DNA from: Tsuneonella dongtanensis
GTDB taxonomy: Bacteria > Pseudomonadota > Alphaproteobacteria > Sphingomonadales > Sphingomonadaceae
Assembly: GCF_001698205.1 (NCBI RefSeq)
Contig: NZ_CP016591.1
Coordinates: 2,604,001-2,668,000, forward strand
Length of the DNA: 64,000 nucleotides
Reading direction: 5' to 3'
Position 1 is the first letter of the stretch; each line of letters begins with the position of its first letter. This document shows positions 9,622-18,622 of the stretch, one piece after another. Under the pieces are notes generated by a model that did not search any database, was not told the DNA's origin, and saw only the letters and a program-made list of their open reading frames with translations. The translations under genes and the position numbers were made by a program.

Positions 9622-10268
9622 CCGCGGCCGTACTCACACCGATGGCGAACCCCACGGTCGAAGCGGAATTTCGCGCGTTGTTGCCGCCGACCCTGCCGTG
9701 GGTCACCGGCCGTCTGGTAAGCGACGAGCCCGACAGCATGAAACGCCTGGTCGCCTATGCGGAAGGCATGGCGGGCGCGATGCGCCAGTTCGACAGCCTG
9801 GCACTTTCGGCTGTCGCATTTGCCTGCACCGGGTCGAGCTACCTCGTCGGGCGCGAGCGCCAGGCGGAATTGGACGAAGCGATCTCCGTACCGGTAATCT
9901 GGGCGACCGATGCCATCGAGCGGCGGCTGGCCATGCTGGGTGCGCGCCGGATCGCGGTCGTTTCCCCATACCCGCCCGAACTGCACGCATCGGGTCTCAC
10001 TTATTGGCGCAAAGGCGGTCTGGAGATCGTATTCGACGCCCGCGTGGACATCGGCTCTGCAGATACCCGTGCGATCTATGCCCTGGGCAGCGATGCCGCG
10101 AATGAAGCGCTGGAATCCGCGCGTGCCGCACGGCCCGACGCCATTCTGCTCTCAGGCACCGGGATGCCGACGCTACCGCTTCTCGACCCGGACGGCACCC
10201 CGCCCGTGGTTTCTTCCAACCTGTGCCTGGCGGACGCTCTCGTTGCCGCCGTGGGAGATCGCTCATGA
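9618..10268 (+). CDS. Asp/Glu-racemase / maleate-isomerase-like protein with a single active-site Cys
   Basis: This 216-residue protein has the two-fold fold signatures of the Asp/Glu/hydantoin racemase, maleate cis-trans isomerase and arylmalonate decarboxylase family. The first active-site loop is AFACTGSS with Cys70. The second loop, which normally carries a cysteine, reads LLSGTGMP with Gly180 in that position. Maleate isomerase and racemases use two cysteines. Arylmalonate decarboxylase keeps only the second, so this is the opposite single-Cys arrangement. The GTG start overlaps the monooxygenase stop (GTGA), and its own stop overlaps the aldehyde dehydrogenase ATG. Isomerisation or decarboxylation of a cleaved ring product is plausible, but the reaction is not established. 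Confidence 0.8.
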   Translation: MTAAVLTPMANPTVEAEFRALLPPTLPWVTGRLVSDEPDSMKRLVAYAEGMAGAMRQFDSLALSAVAFACTGSSYLVGRERQAELDEAISVPVIWATDAIERRLAMLGARRIAVVSPYPPELHASGLTYWRKGGLEIVFDARVDIGSADTRAIYALGSDAANEALESARAARPDAILLSGTGMPTLPLLDPDGTPPVVSSNLCLADALVAAVGDRS

Positions 10269-11728
10269 CCGAAACCGTATCGAGCTTCATCGGAGGAGTG
10301 TTCACCGCCGGCGCGGGCGCGGAGCGCCTGCCGATCATCAATCCGCACGACGAGAGCGTGGTGGCCGAACTCGCCGAAGCCGATGCCGCGGAAGTCGACC
10401 GCGCGGTCGCCGCGGCGCGCAGGGCGTTTGCCGACGGCCCGTGGCGCCGAGCCCCGGTAGCACAACGGCAGAAGGTGCTGCGCCGCATCGCCGCGCTCAT
10501 CCGCGAGCGGGAAGGCGATCTCGTCCAGCGCGAGCTCGCGAACACCGGCATTCCAATCCGGCAGATCCGCGAGCGCCACGTCAAGCGCGCGGCGATGAAC
10601 TTCGAATTCTTCGCCGACTACATCGGTCAGGTCGCCAACGAGAGTTACGAGCAGGAGCCCCCCTTCCTGACCGTAGTCCGACGCGAGCCCGTTGGTGTCG
10701 CCGCCCTCGTCGCACCGTGGAACGCGCCGCTGGCGCTGGCGACGATGGAACTCGCCGGCGCGATCGCGTTCGGCAACTCGGCCATCCTGAAGCCGAGCGA
10801 GCTGACCCCGCTCGAATTCGTGACGATCATGGAAATCTGCCGCGATGCAGGCGTGCCCGACGGAGTCGTCGGCCTCGTCAACGGTCGCGGTCCGGTGACC
10901 GGGCAGGCACTTGTAGGCCATCCGGGGATAGACGTCATCGCATTCATCGGCGGGACCGAAACGGGGCGCCACATCGCGCGCGCGGCGGGCGGCAACCTCA
11001 AGAAGTACGTTGCCGAACTCGGTGGCAAGTCGGCCAACATCATAACCGCCCGCTGCGACCTCGAGAGGGCGCTGGACGCGGCGCTCGTCGGCATTTTCTC
11101 CAACAACGGTCAGCAATGCCTCGCAGGCTCGCGCGTCCTGGTCGAGGAAAGCGTTGCGGAACAGTTCATCGCTGACTTCGTCGCGCGGACGAAACGGTTG
11201 CGCGTGGGAGACCCCGCCGATCCCGCAACGGAAATCGGCCCAGTCATCAGCCGGGCGCAATATGACCGGGTGCTTCGCTTCGCCGCCGACGCCGATGTGA
11301 TCTGCGGCGGCACGCGCGCGGACGGCTTCGCAAAGGGCTTCTATGTCGCGCCGACCGTGGCTCGGGCCAGCGACAATTCCATTCCCCTTTGCCGTGAGGA
11401 AATCTTCGGGCCTTTCGCCACCTTCCTGACCTTCCGCGACATCGACGAGGCACTCGCTATCGCCAATGACAGCGAATTCGGCCTCGTGGCCTATCTCTGG
11501 TCCGACGACCTCCCGACGGTGATGAAGGCTGCCTCGACGCTCGATGCCGGGACGCTGTGGGTCAATACCCCGGTTGCCAGAGACCTGCGGGCACCTTTCG
11601 GTGGTTTCAAGAACTCGGGTGTCGGACGGACCGGAGGCCACTCGAGCCGTGCGCTGTTCACCGAGGAAAAGGTCCTCACGATGCCGATGGCGAATTTCCC
11701 GATCGCGCGGCTGGGAGTCGACGTTTGA
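10265..11728 (+). CDS. NAD(P)-dependent aldehyde dehydrogenase
   Basis: This is a 487-residue ALDH superfamily enzyme of normal length. The catalytic glutamate lies in the ELGGKSAN motif (Glu about 251) and the nucleophilic cysteine in NNGQQCLAG (Cys about 285). PWNAPL and EEIFGPF are also present. I start at ATG 10265, which overlaps the previous stop (ATGA), because the in-frame codons upstream lie inside the previous gene. It oxidises an aldehyde intermediate to the acid in the operon begun by the monooxygenase. Substrate specificity (hydroxymuconic-semialdehyde-like or betaine-aldehyde-like) cannot be decided by eye. Confidence 0.93.
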   Translation: MTETVSSFIGGVFTAGAGAERLPIINPHDESVVAELAEADAAEVDRAVAAARRAFADGPWRRAPVAQRQKVLRRIAALIREREGDLVQRELANTGIPIRQIRERHVKRAAMNFEFFADYIGQVANESYEQEPPFLTVVRREPVGVAALVAPWNAPLALATMELAGAIAFGNSAILKPSELTPLEFVTIMEICRDAGVPDGVVGLVNGRGPVTGQALVGHPGIDVIAFIGGTETGRHIARAAGGNLKKYVAELGGKSANIITARCDLERALDAALVGIFSNNGQQCLAGSRVLVEESVAEQFIADFVARTKRLRVGDPADPATEIGPVISRAQYDRVLRFAADADVICGGTRADGFAKGFYVAPTVARASDNSIPLCREEIFGPFATFLTFRDIDEALAIANDSEFGLVAYLWSDDLPTVMKAASTLDAGTLWVNTPVARDLRAPFGGFKNSGVGRTGGHSSRALFTEEKVLTMPMANFPIARLGVDV

Positions 11729-12270
11729 GAGCCGTCCTTGCATTCGCGGCGCTGGCCGCAGCCGCGCCGCTCGCTGCCGACGACGACCGGCAAGTGGCAA
11801 CCGCGATGGTTCGCGCGACTTTCGTGGTGCGCGACATCGATCGTTCGGTCGCGTTCTATCGCGACGTCTTCGGCTACACGGTCAGGTATGACGGCAAGAT
11901 CGGGTCCACGCCCGAAAACCGCGTGCTTCTTGCGCTGAGGCCGGGCGAAGACGCGCGGTTCGTGATCCTGGATGGCGAGCGCACGTTCTCGGGCCGCGAT
12001 CACAGCACAGTAGGGATCGGCCTTCTCGCGTTCCCGGACGATCGCAAACCCCGTCTCAAGCAACCGCGCGGCAATCAATTCGCCTATGGCCAGGCGATGC
12101 TGGCGCTCATGACCAGCGACATAGCCGCCGTTATCGAGCGACTGCGCGAACGCGGTGCGCCGATCCTCGCGGGGCCCGTCCATGGCCACGGCGGCAGCGA
12201 GACCGAGATCGTGACCAGCGACCCCGACGGCACGCGCATACACGTGGTCGAACAGCGCGAGAGCCTCTAG
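11725..12270 (+). CDS. Exported VOC (glyoxalase/dioxygenase-fold) protein
   Basis: The TTG start at 11725 overlaps the aldehyde dehydrogenase stop (TTGA) and yields a 181-residue protein that begins with an Ala/Leu-rich signal peptide (MRAVLAFAALAAAAPLAA). The mature part is one vicinal-oxygen-chelate module: TFVVRDIDRSVAFYRDVFGY near the start and the terminal TSDPDGTRIHVVEQRES. VOC enzymes are normally cytoplasmic metal-dependent isomerases, lyases or dioxygenases. A signal peptide suggests periplasmic work. It resembles 20999-21535 and 60667-61248 in architecture. Its stop shares the bases CTAG with the convergent MFS gene. Confidence 0.8.
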   Translation: MRAVLAFAALAAAAPLAADDDRQVATAMVRATFVVRDIDRSVAFYRDVFGYTVRYDGKIGSTPENRVLLALRPGEDARFVILDGERTFSGRDHSTVGIGLLAFPDDRKPRLKQPRGNQFAYGQAMLALMTSDIAAVIERLRERGAPILAGPVHGHGGSETEIVTSDPDGTRIHVVEQRESL

Positions 12271-13553
12271 GCGGGCTTCCGCCAAACGAAGAAGACCAGC
12301 GCAAGGATCGCCGGGATCGTCGCATAGATCAACGGAACGGCCGCGACCGCAAGGTGCAGGTTGTCTTCACCGACCACGCGGGTTGAAAGCATGCCGACCG
12401 TGGTGGGCCCCAGCAGTAGCCCAGCGAGGCTGATCGCCATGTAGTACATCGCCACGACTTGCCCGCGGATCTGCCCTGGCGTGATTGCCAGCAGCGCGGT
12501 GACGCCAACCGCGGAGATCGCGCTGATCGCCGCAGAGCCGATCACGAGGAACGCGAACGCGATCCACGGCCCCGGCATGAGCATGGCAAGCGCGTTTGCC
12601 GGGACGAGTAGAGCAATGCCCCACGCCATGATCCGCCGCGGTGCATTGCGATCACCCGCAGCCGCCAGTCGGTCGCAGTAGCTGCCTGCCCATAGGTAGA
12701 CTGCAGGACCGACGATGAGCGCGCTCAGCCCGTTCCACTGCGCGTAATACTCCGGCGGCCAGCCCCATCGGCGTTCGAATGCGGCCGCGAGAAAGCCCTG
12801 GCTGTAAGCAACGATGACCATGGCCGCCACGATCGAGACGATCAGCGCGTATTCCTTCGCATGTGATCCGACATGGCGCAGGGCGTCGCCGAAGCCGTTC
12901 GCATCGACACCGGCGCGGGACAGCCGCGGCGGATCGCGCAAGACCAGGAATGCCGCCGCAAGGAGCAATCCCGGCAAGCCGACTGCCAGGAACGTAAGCC
13001 GCCAGGGCGCGAGTTCACCAAGGAACGGGACTTCGACTCCGCCAGATTGCTTGGCCCAGGTCAGCACAACCGCACCGATCAGCGAGGCGAGGCCCGTGCC
13101 GAGCGTGATCGCCATCGAATATACTGCGATCGGGCGCGCGCGCTTTTCCTCCGGGAAACTGTCGCCGATCATCGAGAACGCCGCTGGGCTGAGTACCGCT
13201 TCCCCAACGCCGACAGTCATGCGCGCGGCGAAGAGCTGCGGGAAACCGCGCACGAGGCCCGAAAACGCGGTCGCCGCCGACCACAGCGCAATCCCAGCGG
13301 CAATCAGCTTGGTACGCGAGCGGCGGTCGACGAGCCAGCCGAGCGGGACCCCGATCGTCGCGTAGAAGATCGCAAATGCGGGCCCGAGTACGAGTCCGAT
13401 CTGCTCATCGGAAAGCGACAGGTCGGCCTTGATCGGCTGGATCAGGAGGCCGAGGATCGCCCGGTCGACATAGCTGACCAGGTACGCGACCGTCAGCAGC
13501 GCGACCATGCCCCAGGCCGCGCGCGGGCGCGGCCAGGTGTGACCGTCAGACAC
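12267..13553 (-). CDS. MFS transporter
   Basis: This is a 428-residue major facilitator protein with about 12 hydrophobic segments. The loop between helices 2 and 3 reads GWLVDRRSRTK, a GXXXDRXGR-type signature. I place the start at GTG 13553, which overlaps the stop of the upstream VOC gene by eight bases. An in-frame ATG eight codons further up lies inside that gene. It is the last gene of the 15083-12267 operon and is expected to carry an organic anion or small hydrophobic substrate across the inner membrane. Its stop overlaps that of 11725-12270. Confidence 0.87.
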   Translation of the reverse strand: MSDGHTWPRPRAAWGMVALLTVAYLVSYVDRAILGLLIQPIKADLSLSDEQIGLVLGPAFAIFYATIGVPLGWLVDRRSRTKLIAAGIALWSAATAFSGLVRGFPQLFAARMTVGVGEAVLSPAAFSMIGDSFPEEKRARPIAVYSMAITLGTGLASLIGAVVLTWAKQSGGVEVPFLGELAPWRLTFLAVGLPGLLLAAAFLVLRDPPRLSRAGVDANGFGDALRHVGSHAKEYALIVSIVAAMVIVAYSQGFLAAAFERRWGWPPEYYAQWNGLSALIVGPAVYLWAGSYCDRLAAAGDRNAPRRIMAWGIALLVPANALAMLMPGPWIAFAFLVIGSAAISAISAVGVTALLAITPGQIRGQVVAMYYMAISLAGLLLGPTTVGMLSTRVVGEDNLHLAVAAVPLIYATIPAILALVFFVWRKPA

Positions 13554-13980
13554 GGTAGAGCACCGCCGCGTGGCCATCGGCGTCGATCACACCGACTTCG
13601 CGCCCCAGCCTGCCGTCGTGCGTGTGCAACTGGCGCTCGGGCAGCACGGTGACGCCGTCAAGGGTCGCTATGCGATCAAGTGCGGCGCCGATATCCGCGA
13701 CCTCGATGACAGTCGCCGCCGAAGGACGGCTGAGCTTCGGCGGCGGCGGGACTACCTCGATCAGGGCAAGAGTGCGTTCCTGGCCATCCGGTCCATCGAG
13801 TGCGGCCATCCTCATCGTCGCACCGGGATCGATGCCGAAAATCTCATAGCTGTAGCTGTCGGAAGCGGACTGCTTGATCGACTGGAGACGAAACCCGAGC
13901 GCGTCGCGGTATAGCGCGAGTGCGCGGTCGAGGTCGCCGACGATGAGCGCCGCACGCTTGAACCGCACCGGATCCGTCAC
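13546..13980 (-). CDS. Single-domain VOC family protein
   Basis: This 144-residue protein starts at GTG 13980, which overlaps the reductase stop (GTGA). It has the VOC opening RAALIVGDLDRALALYRDALGF and the closing IDADGHAAVLYRV, so one complete glyoxalase-like module. No signal peptide is seen, in contrast to the VOC proteins at 11725, 20999 and 42323. It is likely a cytoplasmic metal-dependent enzyme, or a binding protein paired with the CurA-like reductase encoded upstream. Confidence 0.8.
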   Translation of the reverse strand: MTDPVRFKRAALIVGDLDRALALYRDALGFRLQSIKQSASDSYSYEIFGIDPGATMRMAALDGPDGQERTLALIEVVPPPPKLSRPSAATVIEVADIGAALDRIATLDGVTVLPERQLHTHDGRLGREVGVIDADGHAAVLYRV

Positions 13981-15083
13981 AGGCCGAGCTCCGCATCCGA
14001 CAATGGATCGGCGACGCGCACGACCTGCTTGCCGAGGTTGCGGCCTTCGAACAAGCGGCAGAGCGCTTCCGGCATCCGGTCGAAGCCGTCGAGCACGTCC
14101 TCGCGCCACCTGAGTCTCCCCTCGCGAATCCAGTCCGCCATCTTTGCCTCCGCTTCGGCGAAGCGGTGCCGATACTCGTAGACGAAAAAGCCCTGCATGC
14201 GCGCTGAATTCTCCCCGATCCGCCACCAGTTCGCGAGGGCGTGATTGGGCCCATCGACGTACTGCGATATCCGCCCGCAGCTGACCACCCGCGCATAGCG
14301 GTTGATCCGGGCGAGCGCGGTGTCGAGAACCGAACCTCCGACATTGTCGAAAATCACGTCGATGCCATCGGGTGTCGCGTCGGCGAGGCGTTGGGCGAAG
14401 TTCCCGGATCGATAGTTCACGGCCTCGTCGAACCCGAGTTCTTCCGTGAGCATGTCGCACTTTTCGGGAGTACCCGCGATGCCGATCACGCGGCACCCGG
14501 CTATCTTGGCAAGCTGCCCTGCGATCGACCCGACTCCCCCGGCCGCGCCCGACACCACCACGGTCTCTCCCTCAACCGGCTGACCGATGTCGAATAGCCC
14601 GACAAAGGCTGAAAATCCGGTCATGCCCAGTACGCCGAGTGCAGTGGAATGCGGCAGATCGCGCGATCCGACCGGAAACATCAGCTTGTCGTCCGCCCCG
14701 TCGCTGATGGCGTGATCCTGCCAACCCAACTTTCCGTGAACGATCGTTCCAACCGGGAAATCGCTGTTCCGCGATTCGATGATCTGCCCCACCCCGCGGC
14801 CGTGAATGACGTCTCCCGGACGAAGCGGCAGTTCGATGCCTGCGCCGTCGATCATGTACTGCCGCATGACGGGAGCGACTGAGAGGAAGAGCGTGCGGAC
14901 GAGAAATTCGCCTTGAGCGACCTCGGGCACCGGCGCCTCCATCAGGCGGAAATTGTCCAAGGATACCGCACCTTGCGGCGCCGCGGCGAGCACCCACTGG
15001 CGGCGAACAAGAGGTCGCGGCAAGCCAACCCCGGCCTTCTTGCGCTCGCGCGCCAATGCATGATCGTTTCCCGCTCCCACCAC
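13977..15083 (-). CDS. NADP-dependent MDR oxidoreductase, curcumin-reductase/2-alkenal-reductase type
   Basis: The protein belongs to the zinc-less medium-chain dehydrogenase/reductase group that reduces the C=C bond of enones. Visible features are RRQWVLAAAPQG at the N-terminus, the cofactor motif VVVSGAAGGVGSIAGQLAK and the C-terminal EGRNLGKQVVRV. The start is uncertain. GTG 15083 gives 368 residues, TTG 15056 gives 359 and TTG 15023 gives 348, against a usual 335-345. It is the first gene of a minus-strand operon with the VOC and MFS genes, divergent from a LysR regulator. The LysR-type box at 15111-15130 lies upstream. Confidence 0.85.
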   Translation of the reverse strand: MVGAGNDHALARERKKAGVGLPRPLVRRQWVLAAAPQGAVSLDNFRLMEAPVPEVAQGEFLVRTLFLSVAPVMRQYMIDGAGIELPLRPGDVIHGRGVGQIIESRNSDFPVGTIVHGKLGWQDHAISDGADDKLMFPVGSRDLPHSTALGVLGMTGFSAFVGLFDIGQPVEGETVVVSGAAGGVGSIAGQLAKIAGCRVIGIAGTPEKCDMLTEELGFDEAVNYRSGNFAQRLADATPDGIDVIFDNVGGSVLDTALARINRYARVVSCGRISQYVDGPNHALANWWRIGENSARMQGFFVYEYRHRFAEAEAKMADWIREGRLRWREDVLDGFDRMPEALCRLFEGRNLGKQVVRVADPLSDAELGL

Positions 15084-15110
15084 ATCAGATGGGATTTTCC
15101 CCTTTGCAGT

Positions 15111-15130
15111 GTCCAATTTATAGTTTTTAA
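15111..15130 (-). promoter_or_regulatory. Candidate LysR-regulator box upstream of the reductase operon
   Basis: On the minus strand this 20-base AT-rich element matches a plus-strand element at 16105-16124 at 16 of 20 positions (cores TAAAAACTATAAA and TAAAAATTATAAA). It lies in the gap between the LysR gene and the divergent reductase, the classical place for a LysR binding site. Both copies are oriented toward the operon they precede. The assignment to the LysR protein is inference. Confidence 0.5.
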
Positions 15131-15166
15131 TGAAGCACGCAAAAGTGCAAATAGCGGGCAACGAAT

Positions 15167-16087
15167 ATGGCCGTGATGGAATTCAGTCTTCGGCAGGTCA
15201 GCTACTTTCTGAGACTGGTCGAGCGAGGGTCCTTCACCCAGGCGGCAGAAGCCTTGCACATCACCCAGCCCGCACTCAGCATCGCGATCGCTCAGCTGGA
15301 AAAGGCGCTTGGCGCATCGCTGGTCGATCGCGGAACGAGCCCGCTGTCCCTGACCGAAGAGGGGCGCGTTTTCTACCGCTATGCATTGCGGGTCGAGCGT
15401 GATCTCTCCGAAGCGCGCGAGGAACTGGGCGCCCTCGGGGCCGGGACAGCGGGCCGGCTGGAAATCTGCATGGGGCCAAGCGCCGCCACTCCAGAAGTGG
15501 GCGCTGCGCTCGCGACGATGTCGGCGGACTTTCCCGGCCTCGACATAGCGATATCGCTTGGGGTCGCCCCGCCGGCGCTGGAACGCCTCGCCGACGGTGA
15601 GTTCTCGATGTACTTGGGAACAGTCCCCGACGCGGCCCTGATCGACCCGCGCTTCGCGATCACGCGGCTCGCCTTCCTGCGCCTGTTGCTCGTCGCATCG
15701 CCCGATCATCCTCTCGTAACCCGCAAGCGAGTCGGCCTTTCGGATCTGGCTGCTGCGGCGTGGATCGAGATCGGCAGCCTCGAGGAGAACTTGCCCGCGT
15801 GGAGCGCCATGTTTCGCGACGCAGGCCTGAACCCGCCTCAGCCAGCGATCAACGTCCGCAATCTGGCGATCGTGCAGACGTTGCTAGGCGAAGGTCACTT
15901 CGTCACGGTCCTTCCCGAAAGTATGATCGCGCGCCAATTACACGCGGGCGTCCTCGCACCAATCGCTCCGCAAAGGTTCAACTGGTCGCTTCCGCTCAGC
16001 CTGGTGGAGCGGCAGGGAAAGCCGCTTCCTGCCGCTGCACGCCAACTGCGAACGCGCCTGTTATCAGCGTTTGCAGGAGCGACATAA
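15167..16087 (+). CDS. LysR-type transcriptional regulator
   Basis: This is a 306-residue LTTR. The winged helix-turn-helix is at residues of about 5-65 (FTQAAEALHITQPALSIAIAQ, with the family's QPALS), followed by an effector-binding domain. ATG 15167 is used; ATG 15176 (MEFSLRQ) is an equally good start. It is divergent from the reductase operon and sits just upstream of the first TonB-receptor operon. Near-identical AT-rich elements precede both, so it probably controls both in response to a pathway intermediate. The effector is unknown. Confidence 0.9.
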   Translation: MAVMEFSLRQVSYFLRLVERGSFTQAAEALHITQPALSIAIAQLEKALGASLVDRGTSPLSLTEEGRVFYRYALRVERDLSEAREELGALGAGTAGRLEICMGPSAATPEVGAALATMSADFPGLDIAISLGVAPPALERLADGEFSMYLGTVPDAALIDPRFAITRLAFLRLLLVASPDHPLVTRKRVGLSDLAAAAWIEIGSLEENLPAWSAMFRDAGLNPPQPAINVRNLAIVQTLLGEGHFVTVLPESMIARQLHAGVLAPIAPQRFNWSLPLSLVERQGKPLPAAARQLRTRLLSAFAGAT

Positions 16088-16104
16088 CCGAAACATATCC
16101 AATG

Positions 16105-16124
16105 GTAAAAATTATAAACTAGAC
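16105..16124 (+). promoter_or_regulatory. Candidate LysR-regulator box upstream of the first TonB-receptor operon
   Basis: This is a plus-strand copy of the element at 15111-15130, matching 16 of 20 bases. It ends 59 bases before the receptor ATG. It lies between the LysR gene stop and the receptor start, so it could place that operon under the same regulator. It could instead simply be a shared promoter element. Confidence 0.5.
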
Positions 16125-16183
16125 CAGCACGCCGTCTTTCCTAACTTGCACCGTAAGGGACGTGTGCATTGAGGGAGGCCGCG

Positions 16184-18616
16184 ATGAGGGTAAGGCTGCT
16201 AGCGGGAACCGCGCTGGTGTCGATGGGGGCACTGCCGACGGCAGTATTGGCCCAGGACACCGCGCCGCAGGCGACGGACCGCTCGGTCACTTCGGGCGAG
16301 ATCATCGTCACTGCGCGCAAGAAGGAAGAGCAGCTGATAGACGTGCCGCTCGCGATCACCGCGATCGGAGAGGCCGAAATCCAGGCTTCGGGCATCGAGA
16401 ACGTGTCTGACCTGTCGCGGCAGGTTCCGGGCTTCAGCTTCAAACAGGGCTTTGGGCGTACAGGCTCGGGCGATGGCGGCGCAAGCGTTCGCCCGTCGAT
16501 CCGCGGCATGTCGAACATTCTCGGCACGCCAAACGCCGGTTTCTTCGTGGACGGCATCTTCGTTTCGCAGAACATCACCAGCTATCAGCTCGACAACCTG
16601 GAACGCGTCGAAGTCATTCGCGGTCCGCAGTCGGCCCTGTTCGGCCGCCAGACGTTCTCTGGTGCGATCAATTTCGTGACCCGCAAGCCTGGCAACGAGT
16701 TGCGCGGTGCCATCAACGCGACCGCCGGCCAGTGGGGGCATGGCGAGGTCTCGGGCTATATCCAGGTCCCGCTGGTCGAGGATCGGCTGGCGATCGAACT
16801 CAACGGCCGCGTCTATCACTTCGGCGGCGACTATGTGAACCAGGACAACGGCAAGCGCGACATCAACGCGCAGGACAGCCAGAATTTCGGCGCACGCCTA
16901 CGATGGACGCCGTCCAGCAACCTCGAAGTCCTGATCGGCGGCGCGGTCGGGCACGACAGGGACAAGGGCTATTCCTCGTTCATCGTGCCGTCGACGGCCC
17001 TTAATTGCTTTCTACCAAATATCGTCGGGACGATCGCAGGGATCCCGCGCAGTTCCACTCGTTCGCGCGGTTACTTCTGCGGCGAGATCAAGACGCCCGA
17101 TACCTTTGCCTACAACAATGCCGAGATCGAGGCGCTGGGCTACCACCCTCTCGAACGCAGCTACCTGCGCGCCGACGCGACGATCGAGTACACGACCGAG
17201 AGCGACTGGACGTTGACCGCGGTCGGCGCCTTCAACTGGCAAGAGAACCAGAACGGGTTCGATAACACGTACCTGCCGTCGACCAATCCGAGCCTGTCGA
17301 TCGGCTATCGCAGCAATCGCGATCACAGCCTCGAAGCACGCATCCAGACCCCGCAGAGCTGGCGCGTGCGCGGACTGTTCGGGGGTTACTACTACCAAGC
17401 TGACGACGACGAGCAGTATACCGTTAACACGACTACCACGAGCGCCAATTATCGCCTGCGGTCGAACGCGTTTTCGGACGATGCGGTGCGCAATCTCGCG
17501 CTGTTCGGCTTGATCGAGGCCGACGTAACCGACCGCCTGACGCTCAGTGCCGAGGGCCGCTACGAAGTGGACCGGATCACCGGCAGCCAGGAGAATGAAG
17601 TCCTGCTCGGCTATGGCCAGCCGACCAACATCCGTTCGAAGACCTACAAGATCTTCCTGCCGCGCGTCACCGCGCGTTACGAGCTGGCGCCCAACTGGAA
17701 CCTTTACGGCTCGGTCGCCAAGGGCAACAAGCCGGGGGGGTTCAATGACTACCCGTCCGACGCCCGTGCGGCCTCGATCGCGGATTTCGACAGTCGCAAT
17801 CTGGGTGCCTTCGACGAAGAAAGCGTCTGGTCCTACGAGCTCGGCACCAAGGGTCGTATCGGAGGGGTCAACTTCAACGTCGCGGCGTACCATCTCGATT
17901 GGTCGCAGCAACAGTTGACCCTGTCCTATCCCTATCAGCGAACGCAGGGTGATTTCCGGACCACGCCGTTCATCGTCAACGCCGGCCAGTCGCGGGTCAA
18001 CGGCTTTGAGGTCGAGCTGTTCGGGGCGCTGAGCGACTGGTTCGATTTCCGCGTCGCCTATGCCTACAACGACGCCAAATTCGTCGACTTCTACGACGAG
18101 AACACCGAACAGATTTACGATACCGACGGTCGGCCGAGCTTCCTCGATCCCGAGCAGACGCAGGTCAACCCGGCCGACGTCGACGGGCCTGATGGACAGG
18201 TCAAGGGCAACCGGCTCCCGCAGACGCCGGTCCACCAGCTCGCGGTCAACGGCAACGTCAAGTTTCCGGTATCGAACACCGCCGCGTTTTTCATTCGCTC
18301 GGACTTCACCTACGACACGAAGCGTTATGTCCAGGTCCACAATCTGGCGCACACGGGTGACAGCCTGAATGTGAACCTGCGGACCGGCGTGGAGCTGGAC
18401 AACAAGCTGACGCTGACGCTGTTCGTAAACAACCTGACCGACGATCGCTCGCCGGTAGTCGGCACCAGACTGTTCGAGTTCAGCCGGACCTTGTTGGTGC
18501 CCGATCCTCTGCGCGTCACGTTTGGCCAGCCGGTGCTCTTGAGCTTCTACCGCAACTTCCTCGTCTCGGCTCCGCGGCGGCGGCAGATCGGGGTGAGCGC
18601 CAACTACAAGTTCTAG
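16184..18616 (+). CDS. TonB-dependent outer-membrane receptor 1
   Basis: This is an 810-residue receptor. I start at ATG 16184 because a GGGAGG ribosome binding site precedes it and the signal peptide (VRLLAGTALVSMG...VLAQ) follows directly; an upstream TTG has no such support. The plug domain begins with the TonB-box-like stretch EIIVTARKKEEQ and includes VEVIRGPQSALFGRQTFSGAI. The barrel ends in a terminal phenylalanine (ANYKF), as expected for BamA insertion. It should import a substrate too large or scarce for porins, energised by TonB. It heads a six-gene operon whose other products are membrane or exported proteins. Confidence 0.95.
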   Translation: MRVRLLAGTALVSMGALPTAVLAQDTAPQATDRSVTSGEIIVTARKKEEQLIDVPLAITAIGEAEIQASGIENVSDLSRQVPGFSFKQGFGRTGSGDGGASVRPSIRGMSNILGTPNAGFFVDGIFVSQNITSYQLDNLERVEVIRGPQSALFGRQTFSGAINFVTRKPGNELRGAINATAGQWGHGEVSGYIQVPLVEDRLAIELNGRVYHFGGDYVNQDNGKRDINAQDSQNFGARLRWTPSSNLEVLIGGAVGHDRDKGYSSFIVPSTALNCFLPNIVGTIAGIPRSSTRSRGYFCGEIKTPDTFAYNNAEIEALGYHPLERSYLRADATIEYTTESDWTLTAVGAFNWQENQNGFDNTYLPSTNPSLSIGYRSNRDHSLEARIQTPQSWRVRGLFGGYYYQADDDEQYTVNTTTTSANYRLRSNAFSDDAVRNLALFGLIEADVTDRLTLSAEGRYEVDRITGSQENEVLLGYGQPTNIRSKTYKIFLPRVTARYELAPNWNLYGSVAKGNKPGGFNDYPSDARAASIADFDSRNLGAFDEESVWSYELGTKGRIGGVNFNVAAYHLDWSQQQLTLSYPYQRTQGDFRTTPFIVNAGQSRVNGFEVELFGALSDWFDFRVAYAYNDAKFVDFYDENTEQIYDTDGRPSFLDPEQTQVNPADVDGPDGQVKGNRLPQTPVHQLAVNGNVKFPVSNTAAFFIRSDFTYDTKRYVQVHNLAHTGDSLNVNLRTGVELDNKLTLTLFVNNLTDDRSPVVGTRLFEFSRTLLVPDPLRVTFGQPVLLSFYRNFLVSAPRRRQIGVSANYKF

Positions 18617-18622
18617 GCGCCG

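Noticed and set aside
10076-11800. A 574-codon minus-strand frame opposite the aldehyde dehydrogenase
   Set aside because: Shadow of a gene with intact catalytic motifs; no start signal or recognisable domain on the minus strand.
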